64,000 bases of DNA from an uncultured Rhodopila sp. (lineage in GTDB: Bacteria > Pseudomonadota > Alphaproteobacteria > Acetobacterales > Acetobacteraceae), in contig NZ_CAJATU010000070.1 of the NCBI RefSeq assembly GCF_903944925.1, positions 42,740 to 106,739 of the forward strand. The letters are read 5' to 3'. Positions 18,244 to 26,949 of the stretch are shown in pieces. Every line of letters begins with the position of its first letter. Position 1 is the stretch's first letter. Below the pieces are notes generated by a model. That model had not been told where the DNA came from. It worked only from the letters and a program-made list of their open reading frames with translations, and searched no databases. The position numbers were made by a program, and so were the translations under genes.

Positions 18244-19466
18244 TATGTTCCCGTCACGTATTTCGACAGCACCGCCATCGCGCGCCCCGGCAGTCCGAGC
18301 CTGGGCACATCGTCAACGGCCAGAAGCGGCACGCTGAAATTGGGGACGCCCTGACCGGTCACCTCCAGCTTACCCAGCGTGTCGCCCTTGGCGATAGGCG
18401 CTTTCAGCGGCGTGTCATAGCTGATTTTGACGGATGCCTTCTGCCGCCAGTTGCGCGGCATCGTCACGATCAGGTCCTTTCCCGCCACCAACGGCACCGA
18501 ACGCTCGGTTCCAAGCCACACCGGCACCTTTTCGATGACGTCGCCGGCCGTGTATAATGTCACGTCCTCGTAATTGAAGAACGCCCAATCCATCAACCTT
18601 TCCGACTCCTCGGCACGTTCGTGCATGGAGCTCATGCCGTTCAGCACGACGATGACGCGGCGGCCGTTGCGCTTCGAACTGGCGACCAGCCCGTAACCGC
18701 CGGCTTCGGTGTGCCCGGTCTTCAGGCCGTCCGCCGTGCCTTTCTGCACCATCGGGTTGCGGTTGCCCTGGTCGATGCCGTTGTAACGGAAAGATTTTTC
18801 AGCGTCGTAGTGATAGTATTCCGGGAAGTCGCGGATGATCCGACCGGCCAGGGTGGCGATGTCGCGCGCACTCATGCGCTGATCGCTGTCCGGCCAGCCG
18901 GTGCAGTTCTTGAAGTTCGTGTGGGTCAGGCCGAGCTGCTGCGCGGTCTTGTTCATCAGTTCGGCGAAGCCCTCCTCGGACCCGGCGATCGCCTCGGCCA
19001 GCACGATGGCGGCGTCGTTGCCGGATTGCACGATGACGCCGCGGATCAGGTCCTCCACCTTCACCTGGGAGCCGATCTGCACGAACATTTTCGACCCCTG
19101 GGTGCGCCAGGCTTTTTCGGTGACCGGCAGTTCGTCGTCCAGCTTCAGGCGGCCCTGCTTGAGGCGGTCGTAGACGATATACATCGTCATCAGCTTGGTC
19201 ATCGAGGAGGGCGGCATCTCCTCATCCGCCTGCTTCTCCAGCAGCGTCGCACCGGTGTCGAAGTCCTGGATGAACGCCCAGCGCGCGGTCGTATCAACCG
19301 GGCCGAGCGTGGTTTCGGCCGGCGTTCCGGTTGGTGCGGCTTCCTTGGTCTTGCGGCCTTGCGCGCCCGCGTGGCTGGCGGTGGGCGGGCGTTTCTCCGC
19401 CGCCAGGGCCTGGCCGGCGGTCAGGGCGGCGGCGGTTGAGAGCAAGCTCAGACGGCGAGTCAGCAT
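18243..19466 (-). CDS. D-alanyl-D-alanine carboxypeptidase (PBP5/6 type)
   Basis: A 407-residue periplasmic S11 peptidase with a signal peptide ending ALAA. The catalytic triad of motifs is complete: SMTK (near residue 88), SGN in VQSGNDAAIV and KTG in GLKTGHTEAGGYG. A C-terminal PBP5-type beta domain follows, with a possible amphipathic anchor at the very end. It trims the terminal D-Ala of peptidoglycan pentapeptides. The start is uncertain: a GGAGG lies 4 nt before a GTG at 19472 and 10 nt before the ATG at 19466. The rlpA-like gene ends 17 bp upstream and tmk overlaps downstream, so the three are likely one operon. Confidence 0.93.
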   Translation of the reverse strand: MLTRRLSLLSTAAALTAGQALAAEKRPPTASHAGAQGRKTKEAAPTGTPAETTLGPVDTTARWAFIQDFDTGATLLEKQADEEMPPSSMTKLMTMYIVYDRLKQGRLKLDDELPVTEKAWRTQGSKMFVQIGSQVKVEDLIRGVIVQSGNDAAIVLAEAIAGSEEGFAELMNKTAQQLGLTHTNFKNCTGWPDSDQRMSARDIATLAGRIIRDFPEYYHYDAEKSFRYNGIDQGNRNPMVQKGTADGLKTGHTEAGGYGLVASSKRNGRRVIVVLNGMSSMHERAEESERLMDWAFFNYEDVTLYTAGDVIEKVPVWLGTERSVPLVAGKDLIVTMPRNWRQKASVKISYDTPLKAPIAKGDTLGKLEVTGQGVPNFSVPLLAVDDVPRLGLPGRAMAVLSKYVTGT

Positions 19467-19483
19467 CTTCACGTAACCTCCGC

Positions 19484-20389
19484 TCAATCAACGATGATTC
19501 GGGCGTCCGGTATACCGGACAAAAGGGCCTGGTCCAAGATGACATCGGCATGCGCAACGTCCGGCACAGGGCCGATCTCGACGCGGTACTGGTGGGTGCG
19601 GCCTTGCCGGATGGGCACGATGACGGCCCCGGCCGCGGCCATTTTGGCCTGCTGGACGGCGGCGTACTGGCGCTGGTCGAAGGTGTCCAGGCGGACCATC
19701 AGCCGGCCCGGGCGCGGTTCGGTGCGGGTCACGGTTGACGGCAGCCGCATCGGCGGTGCGGCCAATGGCGCGGCCTCCGGGCGCGGTGCCGCAGTCTCGG
19801 CGACGGTCCGGCCGCCGCCCTGCCGGATGCCGGGGGGTGGCGGCAGTTCCGCGACCTCCACACCGCCGCGCGGGGCGGAGGTCAGTCCGAGGCTCGGGGC
19901 GCCGGGCAGGGCTTCGGCGGCGGCATGGCTCTCCACCGGCAGGACGGTCAGGCGGACCCGGGCGACGCCGTCGGGCGGAATGCCGAGCAGGACCGCGGTA
20001 CGGGGGGTGATTTCGACCAGCCGGTGCGGGTCGCCGGTACCGCGGTCGTTGATCCGGACCGTAGTTTGCAGGCCGGTTTCAAGGTTGGTCAGGCGGGCGA
20101 TGGCGGGAAGCTGGATGCTCGGATGCGCCGCGGCCAGCGCGGTCTGGTCGAAGAGTTCCCCGTCGGTGGTCAGGCGGGGGGTCTTGTCCGTGATGACGGC
20201 GGCGAGGCCGGTTTCGTCGAGGTCGTAGCTTTCCGCCGGATAATACCAGACGGCGCCGGCCTGGTAGGGCTTGCCGAGCACGTAATGTGGATCGGGCTTG
20301 AGGGCGGGGGTGCAGCCGTAGGTCACCACCGTGACCAGTCCAATCAGAGCCGATCGGCTTAGCACTCGGCTGGGAGACCCGTGCCTCAT
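19484..20389 (-). CDS. RlpA-like septal lipoprotein with SPOR domain
   Basis: About 301 residues from the ATG at 20389. A lipobox TYGC around residue 25 predicts an outer-membrane lipoprotein. The double-psi beta-barrel carries GLAAVITDKTPRLTTDGELFD and VRINDRGTGDPHRLVEITPRTA, the RlpA signature. A Pro/Ala-rich linker leads to a C-terminal SPOR-like repeat (RLMVRLDTFDQRQYAAVQQAK to the end) that would bind denuded septal glycan. RlpA of Pseudomonas is a lytic transglycosylase; activity here is inferred. The ORF extends nine codons upstream into a 35-bp palindrome, so the later ATG is preferred. It is upstream of the carboxypeptidase gene. Confidence 0.85.
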   Translation of the reverse strand: MRHGSPSRVLSRSALIGLVTVVTYGCTPALKPDPHYVLGKPYQAGAVWYYPAESYDLDETGLAAVITDKTPRLTTDGELFDQTALAAAHPSIQLPAIARLTNLETGLQTTVRINDRGTGDPHRLVEITPRTAVLLGIPPDGVARVRLTVLPVESHAAAEALPGAPSLGLTSAPRGGVEVAELPPPPGIRQGGGRTVAETAAPRPEAAPLAAPPMRLPSTVTRTEPRPGRLMVRLDTFDQRQYAAVQQAKMAAAGAVIVPIRQGRTHQYRVEIGPVPDVAHADVILDQALLSGIPDARIIVD

Positions 20390-20422
20390 CGTCATGGCCG
20401 GGAAACGCCCGGCCATGACGAT
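20388..20422. repeat. Perfect 15-bp palindrome at the rlpA-like start
   Basis: ATCGTCATGGCCGGG at 20388-20402 and CCCGGCCATGACGAT at 20408-20422 are perfect reverse complements with a 5-nt loop (AAACG). It begins 65 nt after the mltB stop and touches the start codon of the rlpA-like gene. It is the cleanest member of the GTCATGGCCGGG family in this window. It could terminate mltB transcripts and occlude or set the rlpA-like start. Confidence 0.75.
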
Positions 20423-20486
20423 AGGGCACGATCGACCCGACCGACGGCCACATGAGCGAAAGCCGCGATCTGCAGAAAAACCCGGC

Positions 20487-21452
20487 TCACCCCGCCACCT
20501 GATCGCCGATCAACCCCACGGCCAGGGCGTAATAGTCGGACGGATTATAGCGGCGGATGGCGGCAAAGTTGTTGAACACGGCGAAGGTTTCGCCGCCCGC
20601 GCCGTCCGGGGCCACCAGCCCGGCTTGCGCGTCGCCTGCGGCGAACCAGCGCCCTTCCAGCGGGCGCACCCCGGCCCGCACCCACTCCGACAGCGGCCGC
20701 TTCACGTCCCGGCCGGCGACCTCCATCCCGGCCGGGACGACGATCTGTTGGCCCCAGGTCTGGCCGCTGCGCCAGCCGGATTCGGCAAGATAGTTCGCAA
20801 TCGAACCGAGCACGTCCGGCTTGCTGGTCCAGATATCGCGGCGCCCGCGGCCATCGAAATCGACCGCGTAGCGCAGATAGCTGGTGGGCATGAACTGCGG
20901 CTGACCCATCGCGCCGGCATAGGATCCCAGCATCGCCGCGGGGGCGACATCGCCGTGATCGAGGATCTTCAGCGCGGCCATCAGTTCGCCGCGGAAGAAG
21001 CTGGCGCGCCGTCCCTCCCAGGCAAGTGTTGCCAGGGCTTCGACCACGCGAAAATCCCCCATGCCGGTGCCGAAGCTGGATTCCAGGCCCCAGATGCCGG
21101 CAATAACCCCTGTACTGACGCCGTATCGCTGCTCGACGCGCTGGAACAGCGCGCGGTTCGCCGCCACCGCCTCGCGGCCATTGACGATCCGCTTGTCGGT
21201 GATCACCAGGGTGCGATAGCGCGTCCAGGTCATGGTGAACTCGGGCTGGTGGCGGTCGCGCTCCAGCACCTTCTGGTTCGGCACCACCCCGGCGAAGGCG
21301 CGGTCGAGGGTCGCCGGTGAGATGCCTGCATGCCGCGCCTCGGCACGCAAGCCATTGAGGAAACTCTGGAAGCTGTCGGTCGTGGCGGCGAAAGCGCGTG
21401 CGGCAAAGACCGCGGGCAGCGCGCTGGCAAGCAAAATTCGTCTGGTTGGCAT
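20487..21452 (-). CDS. mltB: Lytic murein transglycosylase B
   Basis: 321 residues from the ATG at 21452, with a signal peptide (MPTRRILLASALPAVFAARAFA). No lipobox is seen, so it is probably soluble and periplasmic. The MltB/SltB2 family motifs are ERDRHQPEFT, GIWGLESSFG (catalytic Glu), GEL.AALKIL, SYAGAMGQPQFMPTSYLRYAVDFDGRGRRDIW and NYNPSDYYALAV-like RYNPSDYYALAV near the end. It cleaves the glycan strand of peptidoglycan to 1,6-anhydromuramyl products. The long ORF extension to 22145 overlaps the methyltransferase on the other strand and is not coding. Confidence 0.94.
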   Translation of the reverse strand: MPTRRILLASALPAVFAARAFAATTDSFQSFLNGLRAEARHAGISPATLDRAFAGVVPNQKVLERDRHQPEFTMTWTRYRTLVITDKRIVNGREAVAANRALFQRVEQRYGVSTGVIAGIWGLESSFGTGMGDFRVVEALATLAWEGRRASFFRGELMAALKILDHGDVAPAAMLGSYAGAMGQPQFMPTSYLRYAVDFDGRGRRDIWTSKPDVLGSIANYLAESGWRSGQTWGQQIVVPAGMEVAGRDVKRPLSEWVRAGVRPLEGRWFAAGDAQAGLVAPDGAGGETFAVFNNFAAIRRYNPSDYYALAVGLIGDQVAG

Positions 21453-21569
21453 GACGCGCTTTTTGCCATGCCGAACCGAGTCGCGGCAATCGGTTTCGCG
21501 GCGCGCATGGCTCCCGATTGACCGCGGCATCGGCTGCCCGCACCCTGCCACGCGGGGAGGAATGCCGCC

Positions 21570-22397
21570 ATGACCGACCATGTCGCCGAACATTATGCAC
21601 AGGCCGGATTGCTGGAACGCATCCTCGACGCCCTGACGCGGGAGGGGATTCCGATCCAGCGGCTGACGATAGACGACCTGGCAGCGGTCGATGAGTTCCA
21701 TTCGCGCGGACGCCGGGGCACCGAGGAACTGGCGCGGATGCTGGCGCCGCTGCCCTCCGATCACGTGATCGACATCGGGTCCGGCATCGGCGGACCGGCC
21801 AGGTATCTGGCGGCGACCTATGGCTGCCGGCTCAGCGGCATCGATCTCACCCCCGCCTTCGTCGCCGCGGCCACCGGGCTGAGCAAGCTGGTCGGTCTGT
21901 CGGACCGGGTCGATTTTCGCCAGGGCTCGGCGCTGGCCCTGCCATTTCCCGACGCGACCTTCGACCGCGCCTGGTCCCAGAACGTTGCCATGAACATCGC
22001 CGATCGGCCGCGGTTTTATGGGGAGATGCGGCGCGTGCTGAAACCGGGCGGGCGGCTGGCGATCCAGGAAGTGGCGCAAGGCCCGGGCGGGGACGTCATC
22101 CTTCCGGTGATGTGGGCGAGCCGGGCCGATCTCAGTTTCCTGCATACTCCGGAGGAGACGCGGTCGCTGCTGGAAGCGGCCGGGTTCGCGGTGCTGGAAT
22201 GGGAGGACAAATCCGCGGCGGCGCTGGCGGAAGCCGCTGCGGAACGCGAGCGGCTGCGGGCGGGCGGCGCGGTTTCAGGGCTGGGCATCCAGGTGATCGT
22301 CGGGCCGTCGGCACGGGACAAGATGCGGAACGGCCAGCGCAATCAGGAGGAACGGCGGACGTTATTGTTCAACGCGGTGCTGGCACGGGCCGGGTAG
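21570..22397 (+). CDS. SAM-dependent methyltransferase (class I)
   Basis: 275 residues. Motif I is VIDIGSGIGGPARYLA, the acidic loop LSGIDLT, post-I SALALPFPDATFDRAWSQNVAMNI and motif III LKPGGRLAIQEV. The N-terminal LTIDDLAAVDEFHSRGRRGTEELA resembles the sarcosine/dimethylglycine and ubiquinone/menaquinone methyltransferase group, in which a helical lid precedes motif I. GGAGG lies upstream of the ATG. It is divergent from mltB. The substrate is unknown. Confidence 0.88.
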   Translation: MTDHVAEHYAQAGLLERILDALTREGIPIQRLTIDDLAAVDEFHSRGRRGTEELARMLAPLPSDHVIDIGSGIGGPARYLAATYGCRLSGIDLTPAFVAAATGLSKLVGLSDRVDFRQGSALALPFPDATFDRAWSQNVAMNIADRPRFYGEMRRVLKPGGRLAIQEVAQGPGGDVILPVMWASRADLSFLHTPEETRSLLEAAGFAVLEWEDKSAAALAEAAAERERLRAGGAVSGLGIQVIVGPSARDKMRNGQRNQEERRTLLFNAVLARAG

Positions 22398-22483
22398 CGA
22401 CACCGGGGGGCCGTTATGGCAGACTGCGCGACGGCCAACGCGCCACCGCGAAGGATGCCGGCGCCTGATGCAAGGAGACTCCG

Positions 22484-23548
22484 ATGAAATTCGGCTTCTG
22501 CGCGATGTCGGACATCGAACAGATCGGATTTTTCAGTTTCGTCGAGAACCTGGGGTATCACTCGGTCTGGGTCGCCGACAGCCAGATGATGTTCTCGGAT
22601 GTCTACACCGTCTGCGCGCTGGCCGCCCAACACACCCGCACGCTGAGAATCGGCCCGGGCACCGCGATCTGCGGCACGCGCATCCCCCCGGTGCATGTGG
22701 CGGCGGTCGCGACCTTGAACCGTCTCGCGCCCGGCCGGATCTTCCTGGGCATCGGCACCGGCAATACGGCGATGCGGACCATGGGGCAGAAGCCAATGAG
22801 CACGGCGGCCTTCGCCGAGTATCTGCGGGTGCTGACCGCGCTGCTGGATGGCGAGGTGGTGGACTACACGTATGACGGCCGGACGAAGCCGATAAAGATG
22901 CTGCGGCACGACACGCGGTTCATGAACCTCAAGCCGCGGATTCCGCTGTACGTTTCCGGCTACGGACCGCGGGCGATGGCGCTGGCGGGCGAGTACGGCG
23001 ACGGGCTGGTGTGCGCCAGTCCGCCGCGCGGTGCGCCGATACAGGAGGCGCTGGGCCATGCGCGGCAAGGCGCGGCCCGCAGCGGGCGGGACATGAGCGG
23101 CTTCCGCAACGCCGCGCTGACCAACATTGCGCTGCTGGAACCCGGCGAGCCGGCCGACTCCGACCGGATCAAGCAGGCGATCGGGCCGAACGTGATGGCG
23201 ACCGTCTATTACTATTACGATATGGTGCAGGAGCGCGGGATCGAGCCGCCGGCCTTCCTGGAGCGTATCTGGAAGCCGTATTGCGCCCTGGTCGAGCAGA
23301 CTCCGCCCGAGCACCGGCATTTCCGCACGCATGAGTTCCACTACACCGACCTGCATCCGGGCGAGGCGGAACTGATCGATGAACAACTGATCCGCGACAC
23401 CTGCCTGGTTGGCACGGCGGATGAAATGATCGAACAAATCCGGGCGCTGGAGCAGGACGGCGTGCAGGAAATGATCTTTCCCGTCGGCAATCCCGGAAAA
23501 TGGCGGCTGGCGGAAACATTCGCGCGGCAGGTGATGAAGCGGGTGTAG
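22484..23548 (+). CDS. LLM class flavin-dependent oxidoreductase
   Basis: A 354-residue luciferase-like monooxygenase fold. Features are the N-terminal MKFGFC strand, YHSVWVADSQMM, TRTLRIGPGTAICGTRIPPVHVAAVATLNRLAPGRIFLGIGTGN, and the C-terminal GTADEMIEQIRALEQDGVQEM. This is the methylene-tetrahydromethanopterin reductase/F420-type branch; in proteobacteria it may use FMN. AAGGAG lies 7 nt before the ATG. It follows the methyltransferase by 86 bp on the same strand. The substrate is unknown. Confidence 0.88.
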   Translation: MKFGFCAMSDIEQIGFFSFVENLGYHSVWVADSQMMFSDVYTVCALAAQHTRTLRIGPGTAICGTRIPPVHVAAVATLNRLAPGRIFLGIGTGNTAMRTMGQKPMSTAAFAEYLRVLTALLDGEVVDYTYDGRTKPIKMLRHDTRFMNLKPRIPLYVSGYGPRAMALAGEYGDGLVCASPPRGAPIQEALGHARQGAARSGRDMSGFRNAALTNIALLEPGEPADSDRIKQAIGPNVMATVYYYYDMVQERGIEPPAFLERIWKPYCALVEQTPPEHRHFRTHEFHYTDLHPGEAELIDEQLIRDTCLVGTADEMIEQIRALEQDGVQEMIFPVGNPGKWRLAETFARQVMKRV

Positions 23549-24161
23549 TTTCCACTTGAAAATCCATCTGCTTTCAGGCGGTCGGCTGCGCTTACGCCGA
23601 AGAATACTTTGAACGCAGAGTCCACGATGGTTTCGATCGAAGCGATAGCGCCGCTGCGGGACGCCGGCGCAACCGCTCTGGTCGGTGGTGATTCGGAACA
23701 ATGGGCCGGTCTGCCACCGGGGCGGCGTTCCAGGGTAACGTGGCAATCCGCGGCTTATGCCATTTCGATGCGCGTGGCAAGTTCATTACTTGGACACTTC
23801 ATATCATATCAAGCGCCGCCATTTCGAATGTTGCCGGGTTGAGCGGGGCTGGCGGCGGCCGAAGGTGCGGGCTGAAACTCCGCTTTATGCGCAGAGATCT
23901 CGGAGATCATGAGATCGCAGATAAGCGTTTCCGTGTAGTATGGGCAGGGGCAGTTTGTTCGTCGGTTGCGTGACAGTGCCCTGAGTAAAAAATCGTCTCT
24001 GCTTCTGTTCTCCACATTACCGCGAGTACAAAATCTTCTCTGCGATCTCATATCTCCGCGTTCTCTGCGCATAAAGCGGAAGTCAAGCCACACGCCAAAC
24101 CGGTGGTCCTGCCCCGGAAGGACCCGGCCAATGGCGCCCCGTCAGCAGCAGCCGCGTAACG
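23549..24161. other. Gene-free stretch of 613 bp
   Basis: No ORF here looks like a protein; the frames are short, basic and unlike their neighbours. The second half contains the long inverted repeat described separately. A small palindrome, GTAACGTTAC, sits at about 24155-24164. The composition is more AT-rich than the flanking genes. Confidence 0.6.
23879..24082. repeat. Imperfect inverted repeat, about 48-bp arms
   Basis: The left arm at 23879-23926 begins TCCGCTTTATGCGCAGAGA and continues CGGAGATCATGAGATCGCAGA. The right arm at 24034-24082 is its reverse complement with a few substitutions and one indel. About 107 bp separate the arms. The CTCTGCG/GATCTC wording is repetitive within each arm. 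There is no ORF between the arms, so it resembles a non-autonomous mobile element or an intergenic repeat rather than a transposon. No target-site duplication could be identified by eye. Confidence 0.65.
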
Positions 24162-24650
24162 TTACTGCAAATACCCCCACCGCTCCACCGCCGGTTCGGC
24201 CGCCGCCCATTTCCAGGTCTTGTCCTGCTTGCAGATGGATGTGATGAACCATTCCCGCTTCAGCTTTTCGCCCGTTCCTTCATCGACCGAGAAGGCGATT
24301 TCCTTGCACGCAGCCAGCGGAGACTCGATCGCGCGGACGACGCGAAGCCGCCCGTGTTCATTGCCGATCGGCAGCGGATGCACGATCCGCCAGGGCACCT
24401 CCTCGCCCTCCGGCACATCCGCGGCGGCGCGGGCGATGGCGTCCTGTTCCGCCCCGTGCCAGACGCGCGTGACATAGCTAACTCCGGCATTGGCGGCGGC
24501 ATCGACCGTCACGCCGACGAGAAAGCCAACCGCCGGACTGCCGGTGGCCGCGCCGGCCGCGCCGCCGGTGATCAGGCCGGTGATTTCCGAGACCGAGTTG
24601 CAGGCCGCCAGCGGCAGCACCGCCGCCAGCGCCACCCAGCGCAGCCTCAT
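24162..24650 (-). CDS. Putative lipoprotein, paralogue of its neighbour
   Basis: 162 residues from the ATG at 24650, with signal peptide and lipobox (LAAVLPLAAC). A glycine-rich segment, TGLITGGAAGAATGSPAVGF, could insert into a membrane. The C-terminal half carries CKEIAFSVDEGTGEKLKREWFITSICKQD and ends KWAAAEPAVERWGYLQ. The same pattern closes the upstream protein, so the two are tandem paralogues. The ATG overlaps the upstream stop by 4 nt (ATGA). I do not recognise the family. Two conserved cysteines suggest an envelope disulphide. Confidence 0.75.
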   Translation of the reverse strand: MRLRWVALAAVLPLAACNSVSEITGLITGGAAGAATGSPAVGFLVGVTVDAAANAGVSYVTRVWHGAEQDAIARAAADVPEGEEVPWRIVHPLPIGNEHGRLRVVRAIESPLAACKEIAFSVDEGTGEKLKREWFITSICKQDKTWKWAAAEPAVERWGYLQ

Positions 24651-25162
24651 TGCAGCGAGCCCCAGCGCGCCGTTGCGGGTTCGGCCGAGGCCCATTTCCA
24701 AACTGTGCCGTCCTGGCACACCGTGGCCGTGTAGAACGCCCGATGCGCGACGGTTTTCTCCACCGTGTCGACCGAAAAAATGATCTCCTTGCAGGCGAAA
24801 TCCGGCGCCCCGACGGTCCGGGTCACCACCACATCGCCGTGCTCGTTGTTCTCGATCGGGATGCGGTGCGTCACGTTCCAGTGGCCGACAACGCCGGGGT
24901 CGAGCGCTCCGGCGGCCTGCGCGATCCGGTCCTGCTCGGCCCGGTGAACGTCGCGCTCGACCGCCTGAAGCCCCGCCGTGGCGCCGGCGGCGACACCAAG
25001 GCCGATGCCGGTGGCAAGTGCCGGGCTTTTCGTCACCGCATTGGCGATGCCGGCCCCGGCGATGCCCGCGACATCGGCGGTGGAGGCAGTCAGCACGGAC
25101 TGGCAGCCGGAAACGGCGCCAGCGCAAGCCAGCAGGACGGGGAGACGGAAGCGACGCGCCAT
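24647..25162 (-). CDS. Putative lipoprotein, first of a tandem pair
   Basis: 171 residues from the ATG at 25162; thirteen further codons upstream lack a signal-like context. The signal peptide leads to the lipobox AVSGC. A Gly/Ala-rich stretch (VAGIAGAGIANAVTKSPALATGIGLGVAAGATAG) is followed by an Asp/Glu/His-rich domain with ENNEHGDVVVTRTVG, ACKEIIFSVD and TVCQDGTVWKWASAEPATARWG. The final 70 residues align with the downstream gene. The function is unknown. It overlaps its paralogue by 4 nt, implying coupled translation of a pair of envelope proteins. Confidence 0.75.
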   Translation of the reverse strand: MARRFRLPVLLACAGAVSGCQSVLTASTADVAGIAGAGIANAVTKSPALATGIGLGVAAGATAGLQAVERDVHRAEQDRIAQAAGALDPGVVGHWNVTHRIPIENNEHGDVVVTRTVGAPDFACKEIIFSVDTVEKTVAHRAFYTATVCQDGTVWKWASAEPATARWGSLQ

Positions 25163-25218
25163 CACACGGCCGATATCGCCGCGCACGCTTCGCCGGTCCA
25201 ATCACAGGCGCGTCTGCG

Positions 25219-26100
25219 TTATTTCATTCCGGTGATCGACCGCACCAGCGCGCGCGGATCGCGCTTCGGCCAGCGCCCGGCATCAACCTGAGCGAGGAAC
25301 TCCCCCACCAGCCGGTTGAACTGGTCAGGATCCTCCAGGTTGATCGTGTGGCCGCAATTCGGCATCACCGACAATGCGGCGGTTGGGATGGTCTGTTTCA
25401 TCAGCAAAGCGGGCTGTAGGCACGGCCAGTCCTCGTCGCCGGTGAGGATCAGCGTCGGCACGTCCAGCGCCGCCATCTGCTCCGTCAGGTCGTACAGCGA
25501 GGGCCGCTGACCCTGCACGCCGAGCTGGGTGTTGCGCGATCCGATCGCGGAATGTTCGCCGAGTTGGCGTTTGAACGCGGCGAAACCGCGCGGATTCTTG
25601 TTCTCGAACTGCACGCGCGTCGGGCCATAGGCGTATTTCGCGGCGAAGGCTTCGATGCCGTGCTCATCCAGGAAGGCGGCCGTGGCGGCGGCCTCGGCAC
25701 GGAACGTTGCCTGCTGGCTTTTCTCCGCGCCATAGCCACAGCCGGCGACGACCAGCGACAAGGCGCGTGCGGCGTGGCGGAAGCCGAAATGCAGGGTTGC
25801 GAAGCCGCCCATCGATAGGCCGACCACATGCGCCTGGCGGATGCCGAGATGGTCCAGCACGGCGGCGATGTCGTCCGCGGCGCGGGCCTGGGAATAGCGC
25901 GCGAGGTCGTCCGGGACATCGGACGGCGGATAGCCGCGGGCGGCGTAGCTGATCGCGCGGTAGCGCTGGCCGAAATGCCGCAACTGCGGCTCCCAGGAAC
26001 GATGATCGCCGGCAAATTCATGCACGAAGATCAGCGGCGTGCCGGCGCCGGTTTCCTCGCAGTGCAGGCGGACCCCGTCATCGGTTGTGGCGAAGGGCAT
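25219..26100 (-). CDS. Alpha/beta-fold hydrolase
   Basis: 293 residues. The oxyanion HG-type loop appears as FVHEFAGDHRSWE, the nucleophile elbow is GLSMGG, the acid is likely in LILTGDEDWPCLQP and the histidine is in NCGHTINLEDPDQFN. This is the layout of small-molecule esterases and 3-oxoadipate enol-lactonase-like enzymes. The true substrate cannot be told. It is transcribed toward the lipoprotein pair, 56 bp away. Confidence 0.88.
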   Translation of the reverse strand: MPFATTDDGVRLHCEETGAGTPLIFVHEFAGDHRSWEPQLRHFGQRYRAISYAARGYPPSDVPDDLARYSQARAADDIAAVLDHLGIRQAHVVGLSMGGFATLHFGFRHAARALSLVVAGCGYGAEKSQQATFRAEAAATAAFLDEHGIEAFAAKYAYGPTRVQFENKNPRGFAAFKRQLGEHSAIGSRNTQLGVQGQRPSLYDLTEQMAALDVPTLILTGDEDWPCLQPALLMKQTIPTAALSVMPNCGHTINLEDPDQFNRLVGEFLAQVDAGRWPKRDPRALVRSITGMK

Positions 26101-26240
26101 GTGGTTCCTCCCGTTCAGGCCTTCGGTAATTCTACGGGTTCCGGCGGAGCCGACCAGAGGCAGCGGCGCGGGCGTTATTTACGAAGACTTCATTGCCGCG
26201 ACTATTGGCCCGGTTCGGCGATTTGCGCCATACTGGAGTG

Positions 26241-26882
26241 ATGTCCTCAAACACCGCCTCGTCCGCGCCGGAGGTCAAACGGCGCGATATGCTGTCGCTG
26301 GTCACCACGGCCGCCACCGTTATCGGTGTCGGTGCGGTTGCCTGGCCGTTCATCGATTCGATGAACCCGTCCGCCGACGTGATCGCTGCGGGCGCGCCGA
26401 TAGACATCGACCTGAGCAAGATCGCCGCCGGACAACAAATCGTCGTACTATGGCGCGGAGCGCCGATGCTGGTGGTGAACCGGCCGCCCGAAGCGCTGAA
26501 GACGCTGCAAGACCCGGGGCTGGTTGCACGGCTGTCCGACCCGAACTCCGGCGTGCGTCAGCAGCCGCCTTACGCCGAGAACTGGCATCGCTCGGTCAAG
26601 CCGGAGTATGCGGTGCTTGTCGGGATTTGCACGCATCTGGGGTGCCTGCCGAACTACCTGCCGAGCCCCGATCCGGCGACACCGGCGCCGAACTGGCCGG
26701 GCGGGTATTTCTGCCCCTGCCACGGGTCGAAATATGATCTTGCGGGGCGGGTCTATTCGGGCGTGCCTGCGCCATACAACCTGCCGGTGCCGCCGTATCG
26801 GTTTGTTAATGATACTACCCTGCGCATCGGTGACAACCCGCCCGGCGAGACGTTTGCGCTCACCTCCGTCGTGCAGATGTAA
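26241..26882 (+). CDS. petA: Ubiquinol-cytochrome c reductase Rieske iron-sulfur subunit
   Basis: 213 residues from the ATG at 26241 (TGGAGTG upstream). A KRRDML twin-arginine-like motif precedes one membrane anchor (VTTAATVIGVGAVAWPF). The 2Fe-2S ligands are in CTHLGC and CPCHGS, with the GPAP-like loop as GVPAPYNLPVPPYRF. This is the bc1-complex type. Normally petA is followed by petB and petC. Here the next gene is a CoA-transferase, so this copy is an orphan; the rest of bc1 must be elsewhere or this is an extra Rieske protein. Confidence 0.93.
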   Translation: MSSNTASSAPEVKRRDMLSLVTTAATVIGVGAVAWPFIDSMNPSADVIAAGAPIDIDLSKIAAGQQIVVLWRGAPMLVVNRPPEALKTLQDPGLVARLSDPNSGVRQQPPYAENWHRSVKPEYAVLVGICTHLGCLPNYLPSPDPATPAPNWPGGYFCPCHGSKYDLAGRVYSGVPAPYNLPVPPYRFVNDTTLRIGDNPPGETFALTSVVQM

Positions 26883-26949
26883 GCCGACTGGATTCGACCG
26901 TTGGCGCCCTCCCGTGGCAGCTTTTGCTTTTGACCGGGAGGAGTAGCGG

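Noticed and set aside
23549..24161. Protein-coding gene in the 613-bp gap
   Set aside because: The available frames are short, basic and lack ribosome-binding sites or family likeness.
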